A stretch of 64,000 nt of DNA from an uncultured Campylobacter sp. (GCA_934728065.1 CAKVDW010000006.1:1-64000); one strand, 5' to 3'. Counted from the first letter of the stretch, positions 23,912-32,912 are shown. Translations and numbers: made by a program. Notes: generated from the sequence alone by a model not told the origin.

Positions 23912-26305
23912 GCTAGGAAGCAAAATCAAGCTTCCTGCAAGCAAGAGCATCATCACAACAACGGTTAAAAAGCCAAAGTAAATAGTGGGTATAAAATTAC
24001 TGCTCATCATTACGCTAAAGCCCAAAATGATGGCGACCTTGCTTTGAAAAAGAGCCTGTCCTATGTAAAAATGAGAATGTTTTATCGCCGCTGAAAGTTC
24101 GCTTTTAGAGGCAAGCTCTTTTTTGAAGTTGTAAATATAATGAATGCTATCATCTACGCCTATACCTATACAAATGGCGGCTATTGTAATACTCATTAAA
24201 TCAAGCGGTAAGCCAGCAAAACCCATTAAGGCAAAAACAACGCTTAAAGGCACGACATTTGCAACAATGCCCACAAAAGCATATTTGATACTCCTAAAAA
24301 CAAAGATAAAGAGCAAGAAAATCGTCCCTACAACAAAGGCTAGGGTATTAAACTGCGAGGCAAAAAGGCTTTGAAGCATATTGTTATACAAAAGCATTAT
24401 GCCTGTGAGCCTTGTTTGCACCTCATCATTTTGAGTAAGCTCATCAACGCCATTTTGAAGCTCTTTGATAAACTCTGCTCGCTTTAAATTTGGGTCTGAA
24501 TCCTTAATCCTCATCACAAATCTTAATTCATTTTCATTGACATTAACATAAGGACTGAGTAAATCTTGCTTGAAATTGCTTGGCAAGTTTTCATTCAAAA
24601 AGGCTAAGGCAAAGTCGTCTAAATCCTTGCCCTCATTAATGTCTTTTCCCAGCATTAAAAGGCTATTTAAGCTTAGCACAGAGCCTACGAATTCTTTATT
24701 TTGTAAATATTCGTGTATTTTTTGGGCTAATCTTGTTTTTTGGGCATTAAACCAATAAGTTTTTTCCTCGCTTAAGGCTTCAAATTCGCTCTCAAAACTG
24801 TCTTTTTCCTCATTAATTTCTTTATCTTTTTGCAGAAATTTAACCACAAGTTCAAGGGGTAAGGTCCCGCCTAAATCTTTGTCAATGACAAGTAAGCCTT
24901 GTTTGATTTCTGAACTGTCTTTAAAATAATTTACAAAAGAATTTTCAACCCTAAGTTTAGCTATACCAAAAAGGCTAACAATAATACAAAAAGCGCTTAA
25001 GGCGTAAATGAATTTATAACGCCTTAAACTTAAACTTGCGCAAAATTCTAAAAAGTTAAATTTAAAGCCTTTTTTGTCCTCAAAATAAACCTTTGCAAAA
25101 AAAGGAAAAACACTCGCAAAAAATAAAAATGATAAGATTAAACTTAAGCTTATGCCTATGCTCATCATTATTCCAAGCTTTATGACAGGTTCTATGTTTG
25201 ATAAAATAAGACTTAAAAAGCCTATGGCTGTGGTTAAAATGGCATAAAAACTTGGTTTTGACTTAGCCAAAAGCGTGGCAAGAACTTTATAGTTTATATT
25301 TGCTTTTGGAAATTTCTTGCAAAGATTCATAAAATGTGTTATGAGATGAATGATGAGTGAAATGGTAATAATGAGCATTAGGGCAAGATAATTTGATGAA
25401 ATTACTGTGATTTTAAAACCAAGCAGGGCAAAAATACCACTTGCCACCGCCAAAGAAGCCACGCAAACAAAAAGAGTAAAAAACACCAAATAAATTTTGC
25501 GAAAAAACAGCCACAAAACAAAGCCCAAAAGTAAAGTTAAGCTTAATCCATAAACAAATAAATCATCTTTTATATAAGCTATCATATCATCAGCTATCAT
25601 ACTCACGCCACCAAGATGTAAGCTCTTTGCTTGTGTTTCATATTTTTGTATAACGCTTTTTATCCGTTCTAGCCTTTGTTTGTTTTCTTTTTTTAGCACT
25701 TCTTGATACTCATTGATTTGTTTTTGAATTTGTTTTTTTTGCCTTTCATCTTTTTGCAAATCCCTTTTCTCAAGCAAGTTGATATAGTCTAAATTTGTGC
25801 TTAAATAGATGATTAAAGCCGTGCTTTTGCCGTCTTTTGAGATGATGTTGTCTCTATAAAAGGGGCTGTTTAAAATTTCATCTTTGGCTTTGCTGATATT
25901 TATATCTTTATCTGTAATATTTGGGATATTTAAAAGCAGGTCTTTTAACTCTTTGTTGTCGCTACTTTTAAGCAAGGGAGCGTTAATAATGCTTAAAATT
26001 TTCTCTACACCATTAATGCCCATAAGTTCTATTTGCAAAGATTCAATGATATTTAAACTTTGCGGTGAAAATGGATTTTCATCTTGTGGCTTTAGAGCAA
26101 GCATTAAAAAATCATCGCTTTTGTAGTTTTTATTCACCTCTCTAAAAAAAGCCAAGTCCTTGTCATTTTCCAAAAGCAAGCTATCAGCACTTGCATCAAC
26201 AGTGAGTTTTTGTGCAAAAAAACTCAAAAAAACACAAAAGGCAACTGTGGTAAAAAAGACTAAACCCTTGTGTTTAATGAGTTTTTTGTAGAGTAAAACA
26301 AGCAT
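23861..26305 (-). CDS. MMPL/RND-type lipid transporter (HpnN-like, Mla-linked)
   Basis: The 814-residue inner-membrane protein has the duplicated RND/MMPL layout: one N-terminal helix, a large periplasmic loop (about residues 40-235), five to six helices, then a second copy of the same plan starting near residue 440. The second half carries the family segment AAICIGIGVDDSIHYIYNF near residue 720. Such proteins move hydrophobic molecules such as phospholipids or hopanoids. Its ATG overlaps the mlaC stop (TAATG), and the mlaA-mlaC-MMPL order, also in C. jejuni Cj1371-1373, suggests it takes the place of the MlaFEB ABC transporter in outer-membrane lipid homeostasis. Confidence 0.9.
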   Translation of the reverse strand: MLVLLYKKLIKHKGLVFFTTVAFCVFLSFFAQKLTVDASADSLLLENDKDLAFFREVNKNYKSDDFLMLALKPQDENPFSPQSLNIIESLQIELMGINGVEKILSIINAPLLKSSDNKELKDLLLNIPNITDKDINISKAKDEILNSPFYRDNIISKDGKSTALIIYLSTNLDYINLLEKRDLQKDERQKKQIQKQINEYQEVLKKENKQRLERIKSVIQKYETQAKSLHLGGVSMIADDMIAYIKDDLFVYGLSLTLLLGFVLWLFFRKIYLVFFTLFVCVASLAVASGIFALLGFKITVISSNYLALMLIITISLIIHLITHFMNLCKKFPKANINYKVLATLLAKSKPSFYAILTTAIGFLSLILSNIEPVIKLGIMMSIGISLSLILSFLFFASVFPFFAKVYFEDKKGFKFNFLEFCASLSLRRYKFIYALSAFCIIVSLFGIAKLRVENSFVNYFKDSSEIKQGLLVIDKDLGGTLPLELVVKFLQKDKEINEEKDSFESEFEALSEEKTYWFNAQKTRLAQKIHEYLQNKEFVGSVLSLNSLLMLGKDINEGKDLDDFALAFLNENLPSNFKQDLLSPYVNVNENELRFVMRIKDSDPNLKRAEFIKELQNGVDELTQNDEVQTRLTGIMLLYNNMLQSLFASQFNTLAFVVGTIFLLFIFVFRSIKYAFVGIVANVVPLSVVFALMGFAGLPLDLMSITIAAICIGIGVDDSIHYIYNFKKELASKSELSAAIKHSHFYIGQALFQSKVAIILGFSVMMSSNFIPTIYFGFLTVVVMMLLLAGSLILLPSLLAKTRVRKVHHSHIN

Positions 26306-26880
26306 TATTTAAGTTCAAAATTTGTATTTTTAAGCCTGTTGATAAAGGTGTTAAAATCTTCTTTTTCAAGCAAATCCGCAAACTGCGAACGATAAGTTTG
26401 TATAATGCTAACACCTAAAACATCAATGTCATAAATGAGCCAATCGCCCTTTTTGTCATAGAATTTAAAGATTATATTTTTTATCTCGCCATCTATCATC
26501 ATTTGGGCGTTTAAAAAGACCCTTTCTTTCTTTTCTTCTATGCCTGTGATTTGAATTTTTTCATCAGTGTAAAGTCCTAGTTTGTTTGTAAAACTTGCCT
26601 TAAGCTGCTCTTCAAAGACCTTGTTAAATTCTTGCTTTTGCTCATCGTTAAGCTTGTTGTAGCTTTTAGAGAGGCTGAGCTTTGCCATTAAACTGTAATC
26701 AAAAATAGGGTCAAACATTTTAAAAAGTTCTTTGGCGACCTTAGTTTTATCCTTTGGAGCTTTTTTAAGCAAAAGCAAACTCTTGTCTATATTTTGCTGC
26801 ATAGTTTTTGAAATCTCGTTCAAAGGTAAGGCTAAAGCACTTACAAGACAAAGAACAAGTAAGAAAGCTGTTTTTTTCAT
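26305..26880 (-). CDS. mlaC: MlaC/Ttg2D-type periplasmic phospholipid-binding protein
   Basis: The 191-residue protein has a signal peptide (about residues 1-17, LVSALALP) followed by a MlaC domain. MlaC shuttles phospholipids between the outer-membrane MlaA and the inner-membrane transporter. Family features seen are FKMFDPIFDYSLMAKLSL and the YDIDVLGVSIIQTYRSQF segment near residue 150. I place the start at 26880, an ATG with AAAGGA six bases upstream; a longer frame to 27003 would hide the signal peptide and overlap mlaA. It begins ten bases after mlaA and overlaps the MMPL gene by one base. Confidence 0.92.
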   Translation of the reverse strand: MKKTAFLLVLCLVSALALPLNEISKTMQQNIDKSLLLLKKAPKDKTKVAKELFKMFDPIFDYSLMAKLSLSKSYNKLNDEQKQEFNKVFEEQLKASFTNKLGLYTDEKIQITGIEEKKERVFLNAQMMIDGEIKNIIFKFYDKKGDWLIYDIDVLGVSIIQTYRSQFADLLEKEDFNTFINRLKNTNFELK

Positions 26881-26890
26881 CGTTTTTCCT

Positions 26891-27613
26891 TTATTTTGCC
26901 ATTTCCATTCGCCTTTTTTCATACGCATCGCGTAAAAAAGGGTAAAGATTTGGCGTGTTATAGTATATCTCATCAAGCGTTTTTGTTTGAAAAGATACTT
27001 CATTCATTATAGCAAAACTTGTTATACCAACACTTAACCAATTTATAAAAGCTGATGAATCATCTGCTTTAAGGTAACTTGTAGGACTTGCATACCAATT
27101 AAAAGGGATAGAAAGCGTATCACGCAAATTTGAAGGTCCTAAAATAGGCAGCACGAAATGAAAACCACTTCCCACACCCCAATGAGCCAGCACTAAACCA
27201 AAATCAGCGTGATATAAAGGGATTTTAGCCTTAGATGCTGCATCTATAAGACCAAAAAAACCAAATATAGTATTAAACCCAAACCGTTTAAGTTCCGTGC
27301 CTGCTTCTTTAAATTTAAACTGCAAAAGATTGCCTACAAAGCGAATGGGCATAGAAGTATAAGTAAAGATATTTTTTATGCCAACTCTTGCAAATTCTGG
27401 CATCACAAATTCATAGCCCAACACAACAGGACGCATAACATAAGTATAAAAACCTACATTAAAGCTTGTCATTATTTTATTATAACCTGAAAGCGGGTCA
27501 TTGACCTTAAAGGTTTCAAACTCAGCCTCAAAGTCATCAATTTCCACTTTATCAGCGTAAAGATAAAGACAAGAGCTTATACACAAAAGGCATATTATCT
27601 TTTTAATAAACAA
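26891..27613 (-). CDS. mlaA: Outer-membrane phospholipid-removal lipoprotein MlaA (VacJ)
   Basis: MlaA removes misplaced phospholipids from the outer leaflet of the outer membrane. The 240-residue protein has a lipoprotein signal with a lipobox I-S-S-C at residues 12-15, then the MlaA domain with NDPLSGYNKIM near 37, LGHWG-like VLAHWGVGSGFHFVLPILGPSNLRD (about residues 135-160). It is the first gene of the mlaA-mlaC-MMPL operon, all on the minus strand. The ABC components MlaF, E, D and B are not nearby; in campylobacters the MMPL protein seems to be the inner-membrane partner. Confidence 0.93.
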   Translation of the reverse strand: MFIKKIICLLCISSCLYLYADKVEIDDFEAEFETFKVNDPLSGYNKIMTSFNVGFYTYVMRPVVLGYEFVMPEFARVGIKNIFTYTSMPIRFVGNLLQFKFKEAGTELKRFGFNTIFGFFGLIDAASKAKIPLYHADFGLVLAHWGVGSGFHFVLPILGPSNLRDTLSIPFNWYASPTSYLKADDSSAFINWLSVGITSFAIMNEVSFQTKTLDEIYYNTPNLYPFLRDAYEKRRMEMAK

Positions 27614-27710
27614 AATTTCTCCACATTTTAGCCATAAATTTAAGTTCTATCAAAAAACTATTATAACAAAAAAGTGCAAGATTTATGCTATATATTTAGG
27701 ATTAAATTGA

Positions 27711-27716
27711 TATAAT
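27711..27716 (+). promoter_or_regulatory. -10 box of the frameshifted outer-membrane protein gene
   Basis: TTGATATAATTTG contains TATAAT 27 bases before the ATG at 27743; the promoter and the GAGGATT ribosome site look intact although the gene is broken. Confidence 0.5.
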
Positions 27717-27742
27717 TTGTTTTTATTGAGGATTAAGAAAAA

Positions 27743-28172
27743 ATGTTTAAAAAAATCATTGTATTAAATTTAGCATTTTCCGTATTTTACGCTTCAGATG
27801 TTATTACCATAGATTCACTTTTTAAAAAAACAAATCGGCTTAAGGAGCGTAAGCTCTTTATCTTATCTCAGTAGCGGAAATGCTTATATTTATAACACCT
27901 ATCCCGCTTTGGTAGCCCAACCAGACACATTAAGTTGGACAGATACCAAAAAACTTTCTTTTAACCAAACTTTTATCTACACACTGTCTTCTAAATTTGA
28001 TATTTTGCTTTCAGGGAGTGGCAGCTATAACCAAGTCGTAGTAAATACAAGAACAAGGTCTCATAGGTATTATTCTGAAAGCAATCCTTTGATAGCTCAA
28101 TTTTATACGCAAGAACTTAAAAATCTTGCAAGGAAACAAGTTTATCAGGATAGATATAGAAATCCTCAGTAA
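27743..28172 (+). pseudogene. Frameshifted outer-membrane protein gene (broken at an A7 tract)
   Basis: The ATG at 27743 opens a signal-peptide-like frame (FKKIIVLNLAFSVFYA) that meets a stop at the TAG near 27871. If one A of the seven at 27824-27830 is removed, the frame continues without a stop to 28172: FKKQIGLRSVSSLSYLSSG, then alternating beta-strand-like segments such as FNQTFIYTLSSKFDILLSG. The joined product would be about 142 residues and looks like the start of an outer-membrane beta-barrel of the MetA-pathway type, so the 3' part also seems lost. Either a slip-strand ON/OFF switch or simple decay is possible; the short tail favours decay. Confidence 0.7.
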
Positions 28173-28231
28173 TATTTTGGAACACATTTTGCTTACTCTA
28201 ATTTAATTATTTTCAAATAGAGTAAAGCAAA

Positions 28232-29008
28232 ATGTCTTTAAGTGTAGAAAAATCTCATCAAAGTTCGTTGATTCAAAGTAGCACAGCTTTTAAAAAGCAA
28301 GCGAGTTTCGCTAAATATTTAGATGAAGCAAATGAAATCTCTACGGTTGTGGGTGGCTTTTATAATGAAGAAAGAATGAAAGATTGTAGGACTTTAACAA
28401 GTAGTAGCACTTTTGCAAGCAGTAGCGCTACACAAGCTCAATGCACTCAAGCTAGAGCCTACATAAGCAAACAAATGCAAAATATTATAAATTCTTTGCA
28501 AGAACAAGGCATAGACACTGAGGATTTAAAGTCCCTCAAACAATCTTTTGAGAAATTTGAAGCACAAAGGGCTGAGCTTAAAACAAAAATCATTCAAAAC
28601 GCTAACGCTTTGCTTCAAAATGCCTCTAATGCGGATAAAATAAGCCTTGAGCTTAAAGAAAATCTTAGCCTATATAATCCTTCAGTGAATTTTGATTATG
28701 CTGGGGATTTTTTCTCTCTTGTTTTAGTGCATTTGCCAAATGAAACAAAAGAAAATATCGCTAATGCCATAGCGACTATAAAGCAGTTTCAAAGAGATGA
28801 AGCAGGTGCGGGTATAGAGCTAGGAGACGGTAAAAAACTCACTTGGAATGAGCATTCTTTTAGCATAAATGATGGGCAAAATGCCCTTTTATCAGCTTTT
28901 ATAAAGGCAAAAAACTACACAATGAAAACTCTTTTAGAAATTTTTGATGAAAGAACGCAAGATTCAAAGCCAAACATAAACACCGAAAAACTTTTGCAAG
29001 AGTTGTAA
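28232..29008 (+). CDS. Hypothetical helical protein, 258 residues
   Basis: I do not recognise this protein. It has no signal peptide or membrane segment. The N-terminal 50 residues are Ser/Gln-rich, a Ser/Thr-rich stretch TSSSTFASSSATQ lies near residues 56-68, then a probable coiled coil (about residues 75-140), and a more globular C-terminal part that includes LGDGKKLTWNEHSFSINDGQ. The codon use and continuous frame argue for a real gene. It starts 59 bases after the broken outer-membrane gene and is convergent with the phosphoribosyltransferase gene. The ribosome site AGAGTAAAG before the ATG is weak. Confidence 0.65.
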   Translation: MSLSVEKSHQSSLIQSSTAFKKQASFAKYLDEANEISTVVGGFYNEERMKDCRTLTSSSTFASSSATQAQCTQARAYISKQMQNIINSLQEQGIDTEDLKSLKQSFEKFEAQRAELKTKIIQNANALLQNASNADKISLELKENLSLYNPSVNFDYAGDFFSLVLVHLPNETKENIANAIATIKQFQRDEAGAGIELGDGKKLTWNEHSFSINDGQNALLSAFIKAKNYTMKTLLEIFDERTQDSKPNINTEKLLQEL

Positions 29009-29012
29009 GGGC

Positions 29013-29450
29013 TTACACTCTTTCCCAAAAAAACTCTATCCACTCCGTAGCTTCTTTGACCTTAAAATTTGGTTCAAAGATGGATTCTTTTTTATAAAAA
29101 ATGGTTGCTACCTTAAAATGCGTATCTTTAAATTTATCCTCAAGCAAGGCTTTTATTTCTATCATCGTTTCACCACTATCAACCATATCATCAACAATTA
29201 AAACCTTTTTAAAGCCTTGTAAATCAGGTATATTAAAAATTTTAAGCGTATCAAGCTTTTTACCTTCTTCATAATGTATAGAATTAAGCACAAAAAGGTT
29301 ACGGTTATTAAGCTGCATAGCTAAAAAATGGCCCAAAGTAAGCCCACCTCTTGCCACAGCAACTATGGCTTCTGGGATAAATTCTGCCTTAATCTTCGCG
29401 CTTAAAACCTTAACATCTTGGTTAAATTCCTCAAAGGAATATTTTCTCAT
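29013..29450 (-). CDS. Purine phosphoribosyltransferase-like protein
   Basis: The 145-residue protein has the type I phosphoribosyltransferase fold, with the PRPP-binding motif VLIVDDMVDSGETM at about residues 83-96 and an earlier AIVAVARGGLTLG loop. The short length and the C-terminal WIEFFWERV place it with Gpt/xanthine-guanine-type enzymes, which salvage purines by joining a base to PRPP. The precise base is not decided. It is a single gene, divergent from porA. The ATG has AAGGAAAAAAG upstream. Confidence 0.85.
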   Translation of the reverse strand: MRKYSFEEFNQDVKVLSAKIKAEFIPEAIVAVARGGLTLGHFLAMQLNNRNLFVLNSIHYEEGKKLDTLKIFNIPDLQGFKKVLIVDDMVDSGETMIEIKALLEDKFKDTHFKVATIFYKKESIFEPNFKVKEATEWIEFFWERV

Positions 29451-29519
29451 CTTTTTTCCTTAAATTTCACAAAGCAAAATTTTACAAGTTTTTTGTTAAA
29501 AAAGCAAAATTTTAGGCTG

Positions 29520-29533
29520 TTTTTTTTTTTTTT
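29520..29533 (+). repeat. T14 homopolymer in the porA promoter region
   Basis: Fourteen T in a row lie 14 bases upstream of the porA -10 box, exactly where the -35 region would be. Such tracts change length by slippage. Confidence 0.85.
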
Positions 29534-29547
29534 GATTTAAACTGTGC

Positions 29548-29553
29548 TAAAAT
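29548..29553 (+). promoter_or_regulatory. -10 box of porA
   Basis: TGCTAAAAT gives an extended TGn-TAAAAT, 30 bases before the GTG start; the ribosome site AAGGAG is at 29573-29578. Confidence 0.55.
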
Positions 29554-29583
29554 TTTAACACCGACAAATTATAAGGAGAAAAG

Positions 29584-30966
29584 GTGAAATCAGTAAAACT
29601 TAGTTTGATTGCGGCTTTAGTCGCTGGTTCATTTTCAACACTTAATGCTAAATCTTTAGAAGAAGCCATTAAAAATGTTGATGTTTCAGGTTTTGTTTAT
29701 TATCGCTATGACTCAGGTCGCTTTACAGCTAATACTTTAGGTAAAGATGGACGAGTGCAAAGAGGCTATAATCTTGATGCAGGTGGCATTGCTTATCCAC
29801 AAACACACAGATATAGGGCAGAACTTGGCACAAAGGTTGATGCGGGCAATGGTTTTAAGATCTTTGGACAGCTACTTTACAGCAACAACAATCACAGCTT
29901 TAAAGACGGTGCAAATTACAATCAAGGCGCTGATACCAAACAACCCATTTATCTTAAACAAGCGTATTTAGAATATCAAAACGCTGATTATGGTTATTCT
30001 TTCAAATGGGGTCGTCAAAATTTAAACACCATTTGGACTGATGACTTAGCGGGTATGGCGGCTGAAGCCTTTTACTCGCCTACGGAAGGTTTTACCCTAG
30101 CAGCCTTTGCGGTTGATAGTTTTGAAAGTGGGGATGATGAGGCGAATTTTGAGTATATTCTTGGCAATAGATTATATGATGGGACAACAGGGCAACCTTC
30201 TGCAACTGCTTTAGATAAACCCACTGCAGAGGCTCTTAATAAAAGACTGTATAAATACAATCTATACGGCGTAGCGATTTTAACCGACTTTGCTGGACTT
30301 AAGACTGAGTTTTGGGGTGCTTATTGGCAACACACTGCTAATCTTTGGGCTGTAAAGCTTGATTACACCTTGCCATTAGGAGAAGATGCGAGTTACAGAC
30401 TTCACGCTAATTATTATGGCAACACCGTAGATAATTATTTCAAAAAAAATCTCATCAATGCTGACAATGGACAGCTGTTTAACCTCAAAGGCGAGATAAA
30501 AATCGCCTCACTTGATGCAAATTTGGGTGGCATTATGTTTGGTAAAGAAAAAAAATACACCATCAACACGCTTGAAGATGCGCCGGGAAATGATGGGGAT
30601 TTATACATAGGGAGTGAAATTTTCTATCAAAGAGGCTCTTGGACTGTTTTATCTCAAGGAAAAAATACTTATGGCTACTTTGGCGCAGGTTATACTTTAC
30701 CGTCTAACTTAAGAGTGGGCATTAAAGGCGTATATGGTGGAACTAAGATAGGTTCTGGCTCAGCAAGCTTTGATGCAAACAATGGTGGAGGACAAAAAAT
30801 GGAAGGTGTGGCTGAAATCAGTTGGAAATACAACGCTGGATTAAGCTTTTTAACCTACTATTCATATCTTAGCACAAAGGCTAAAGGTGGCATAAATGCT
30901 ACCAACAAAGAAGACGCAAAAAGCGTGAAAAACACTGTGCGTTTTCAAGCAAAATATACCTTTTAA
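29584..30966 (+). CDS. porA: Major outer-membrane porin (MOMP)
   Basis: The 460-residue protein is a Campylobacter MOMP-type porin: a signal peptide ending LNA near residue 22, then SLEEAIKNVDVSGFVYYRYDS, many amphipathic strands, and a C-terminal phenylalanine (FQAKYTF), the usual outer-membrane insertion signal. It forms the main trimeric pore for small solutes and is a surface antigen. It is somewhat longer than C. jejuni PorA (about 424 residues by memory), mostly in external loops such as residues 190-210. It starts with GTG behind AAGGAGAAAAG and ends directly at a strong terminator. The T14 tract in the promoter may tune expression. Confidence 0.93.
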   Translation: MKSVKLSLIAALVAGSFSTLNAKSLEEAIKNVDVSGFVYYRYDSGRFTANTLGKDGRVQRGYNLDAGGIAYPQTHRYRAELGTKVDAGNGFKIFGQLLYSNNNHSFKDGANYNQGADTKQPIYLKQAYLEYQNADYGYSFKWGRQNLNTIWTDDLAGMAAEAFYSPTEGFTLAAFAVDSFESGDDEANFEYILGNRLYDGTTGQPSATALDKPTAEALNKRLYKYNLYGVAILTDFAGLKTEFWGAYWQHTANLWAVKLDYTLPLGEDASYRLHANYYGNTVDNYFKKNLINADNGQLFNLKGEIKIASLDANLGGIMFGKEKKYTINTLEDAPGNDGDLYIGSEIFYQRGSWTVLSQGKNTYGYFGAGYTLPSNLRVGIKGVYGGTKIGSGSASFDANNGGGQKMEGVAEISWKYNAGLSFLTYYSYLSTKAKGGINATNKEDAKSVKNTVRFQAKYTF

Positions 30967-30967
30967 T

Positions 30968-30989
30968 AAAGCCCCGTTTTTGGGGCTTT
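30968..30989 (+). terminator. Rho-independent terminator of porA
   Basis: AAAGCCCC-GTTTTT-GGGGCTTT is a perfect eight-base stem right after the porA stop. Its right arm overlaps the stop of the convergent ferredoxin gene, so it may work in both directions. Confidence 0.88.
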
Positions 30990-32655
30990 AAGAAAATATC
31001 ATCAATCTTGCCTTACATTCAGCACAACAATAAAGCGTCTTAAGCTTTCTTTCATTGCCTGCAAATTTGTCTTTCATCAAATTTGCCACCCTTTCAACCG
31101 CCTTTTTGGTTGCAAATTCTTTGCCACACTCCACACAGGCAAACAGCTCATCGTGGGCAAGGGTGTGAAAGTGAAAATAACTCGCTTTTAATTCAATCCC
31201 ACTTCGCTCAAGTTCTATGGTGTCTTTTTCTGCACAACTTGCAACACAGTATCCACAGGTCGTGCAAAGGCTGGCATTGAATTTTAAAGAATTATCCTTG
31301 CTATCAGCCACGAGCGCACCGACATTACAAGCACCCACGCAAGCTAAACACAGCGTGCAGTTTGTTTCATTTACCCTCACTTGTCCATATCTTAACCATT
31401 CGCCGCTTTCTACCACACCCAAATCATCATTTTCCACGATATGTAAAAGCCTTTTAGCAAAATGTTCTCTTTTAAGCATAGGATGCTGGGGCAAATCAAA
31501 GCGCAAATCATCGATAAATTCACACTCTTTCAAGGCTTTTTCTAAACTTTCTTTATCAAAGGCTACAAGAATAGCCTTTTTGTTAAATTTTCTCTCAAAA
31601 ATAGCATTTAAAAGGGCTATGGCGTCTTCATTTCCCTTTGAAAGCCTTGTCGCACAGAGAGTTATATTTGCCCCACTTGTTTGCAATAGTGCTAAAAGCG
31701 TGGTTTCGTTAAGTTGAGCGCTGTTTAAAACTAAGGGCAAAACATTTTTGTCAAGGCTTATTTCAAGGTTTTCAAGTGAGAATTTTTCATCGACAAGCAG
31801 GATTTTTTTGCCCTTGTAAAAGTCCAGCAAAGCCCAAAAACTCGCACTCGGCAAGGGCGTAAATTCTAAACTTCCACTAGGACAAACGCTCACACAGTCC
31901 CCACAGCCCACACAATCAACCTGCGAAAAGACCAGCTGTCTTTTTTCATCATCTTTAAGTATAGCCACGCTAGGACAAAGCTCAGCACACTTGCCGCAAC
32001 ACTCTTCGCGCCTTTTATCATACTGACAAATGCTGCTGTCGTAGTTTATATAATTTTTATAGCGATAAATGGGGCTTTTAACTTGTAAAAATTCAAGCAA
32101 AGCTCGCTCATCGCTGAATTTTCGCAAGTCATAACACCCACTTTGCTTGTCAAAACTTGTTTTAAACTCATCATAAAAGAAAAAATCACACTCTATTTCA
32201 AGCTCTGCGCCCTTTTCTTGCGTGATAACGCCGAGTTCTCCAACAGCTCCATATACGCCTAAAACTTCGCTCACCTGCAAAGCCTTAAAGCCATTTTGCC
32301 CCAAAAATTCGCACAATGCGCCCTTATCTTGTGCGCTTGCGATGATGACATTTGCGCCCACTTGCTTGTCATACTCCAAGTCAAGCCCCAAATCATAAAG
32401 GCTTGCGCGCACTTCGTAAAGCAAAAGCGTGTTTTTTGCTTTATCCAAGCACTCATCTTGTGAATTTTTAAGATAAAAGTTGATTTCAGGGGCGTAAATT
32501 TGAGCGTTTGGGCTTTTTTCGTTGCTGATAAGTGCGAATTTTTCGCCTTGCTTTGAATTTTCGCTCCATTTTTCAAGCTCATCACGCTCGCAAAGACTGA
32601 TACTATCGGGTAACGGCACTAAAAAGTCATTTTTGATAAAGACAAAATCTTTCAT
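30988..32655 (-). CDS. Multi-cluster 4Fe-4S ferredoxin-type protein (Cj1377c-like)
   Basis: The 555-residue cytoplasmic protein has four 4Fe-4S sites in two pairs: CCGKCAELCP with CVGCGDCVSVCP (about residues 219-260), and CTLCLACVGACN with CTTCGYCVASC (about 430-480), plus a C-terminal zinc-ribbon-like CVECG ... CCAECKA. It probably passes electrons to or from a redox enzyme. The C. jejuni gene in this position (Cj1377c) is next to selA-selB and is thought of as linked with formate dehydrogenase. The start at 32655 has GGAG seven bases upstream; the longer frame to 32763 adds 36 residues unlike the family and was rejected. It is divergent from selA. Confidence 0.88.
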   Translation of the reverse strand: MKDFVFIKNDFLVPLPDSISLCERDELEKWSENSKQGEKFALISNEKSPNAQIYAPEINFYLKNSQDECLDKAKNTLLLYEVRASLYDLGLDLEYDKQVGANVIIASAQDKGALCEFLGQNGFKALQVSEVLGVYGAVGELGVITQEKGAELEIECDFFFYDEFKTSFDKQSGCYDLRKFSDERALLEFLQVKSPIYRYKNYINYDSSICQYDKRREECCGKCAELCPSVAILKDDEKRQLVFSQVDCVGCGDCVSVCPSGSLEFTPLPSASFWALLDFYKGKKILLVDEKFSLENLEISLDKNVLPLVLNSAQLNETTLLALLQTSGANITLCATRLSKGNEDAIALLNAIFERKFNKKAILVAFDKESLEKALKECEFIDDLRFDLPQHPMLKREHFAKRLLHIVENDDLGVVESGEWLRYGQVRVNETNCTLCLACVGACNVGALVADSKDNSLKFNASLCTTCGYCVASCAEKDTIELERSGIELKASYFHFHTLAHDELFACVECGKEFATKKAVERVANLMKDKFAGNERKLKTLYCCAECKARLMIFS

Positions 32656-32792
32656 AAATTTTCTCCAAAAAAGCACATTATAGCAGATTTGAGTTTCGCC
32701 AAAATTACAACGGAAAGATTGAGGGTAAATTTTGAAAGTAATTTTTTGCAAGTGCTTAAACACTCATTATAACAAAGCTCTGTGAAAGCAGA

Positions 32793-32814
32793 CATACCTT
32801 GAATTTAAGGTATG
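32793..32814. repeat. Perfect inverted repeat between the ferredoxin and selA genes
   Basis: CATACCTT-GAATTT-AAGGTATG, eight-base arms around a six-base loop that is itself nearly symmetric. No T run follows. It sits about 140 bases upstream of both divergent genes and could be an operator. Confidence 0.55.
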
Positions 32815-32912
32815 TGTATGAATTTTATGGTTTGTTGGGTAGTGGCGAATTGCTGCGCGAATGCAAGCTAGCGTTTGGGCTAAAAAATTTGCTCCAAAGG
32901 GCGAATTTATGC

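Noticed and set aside
28008..28172. Separate start of a second gene for the 3' part of the broken outer-membrane gene
   Set aside because: The frame extends upstream without stop to the A7 tract and would begin at a TTG without ribosome site; a one-base frameshift explains it better.
31217..31717. 166-codon plus-strand open frame inside the ferredoxin gene
   Set aside because: Antisense shadow of the ferredoxin-like gene, whose cysteine motifs are clear; composition is not protein-like and there is no ribosome site.
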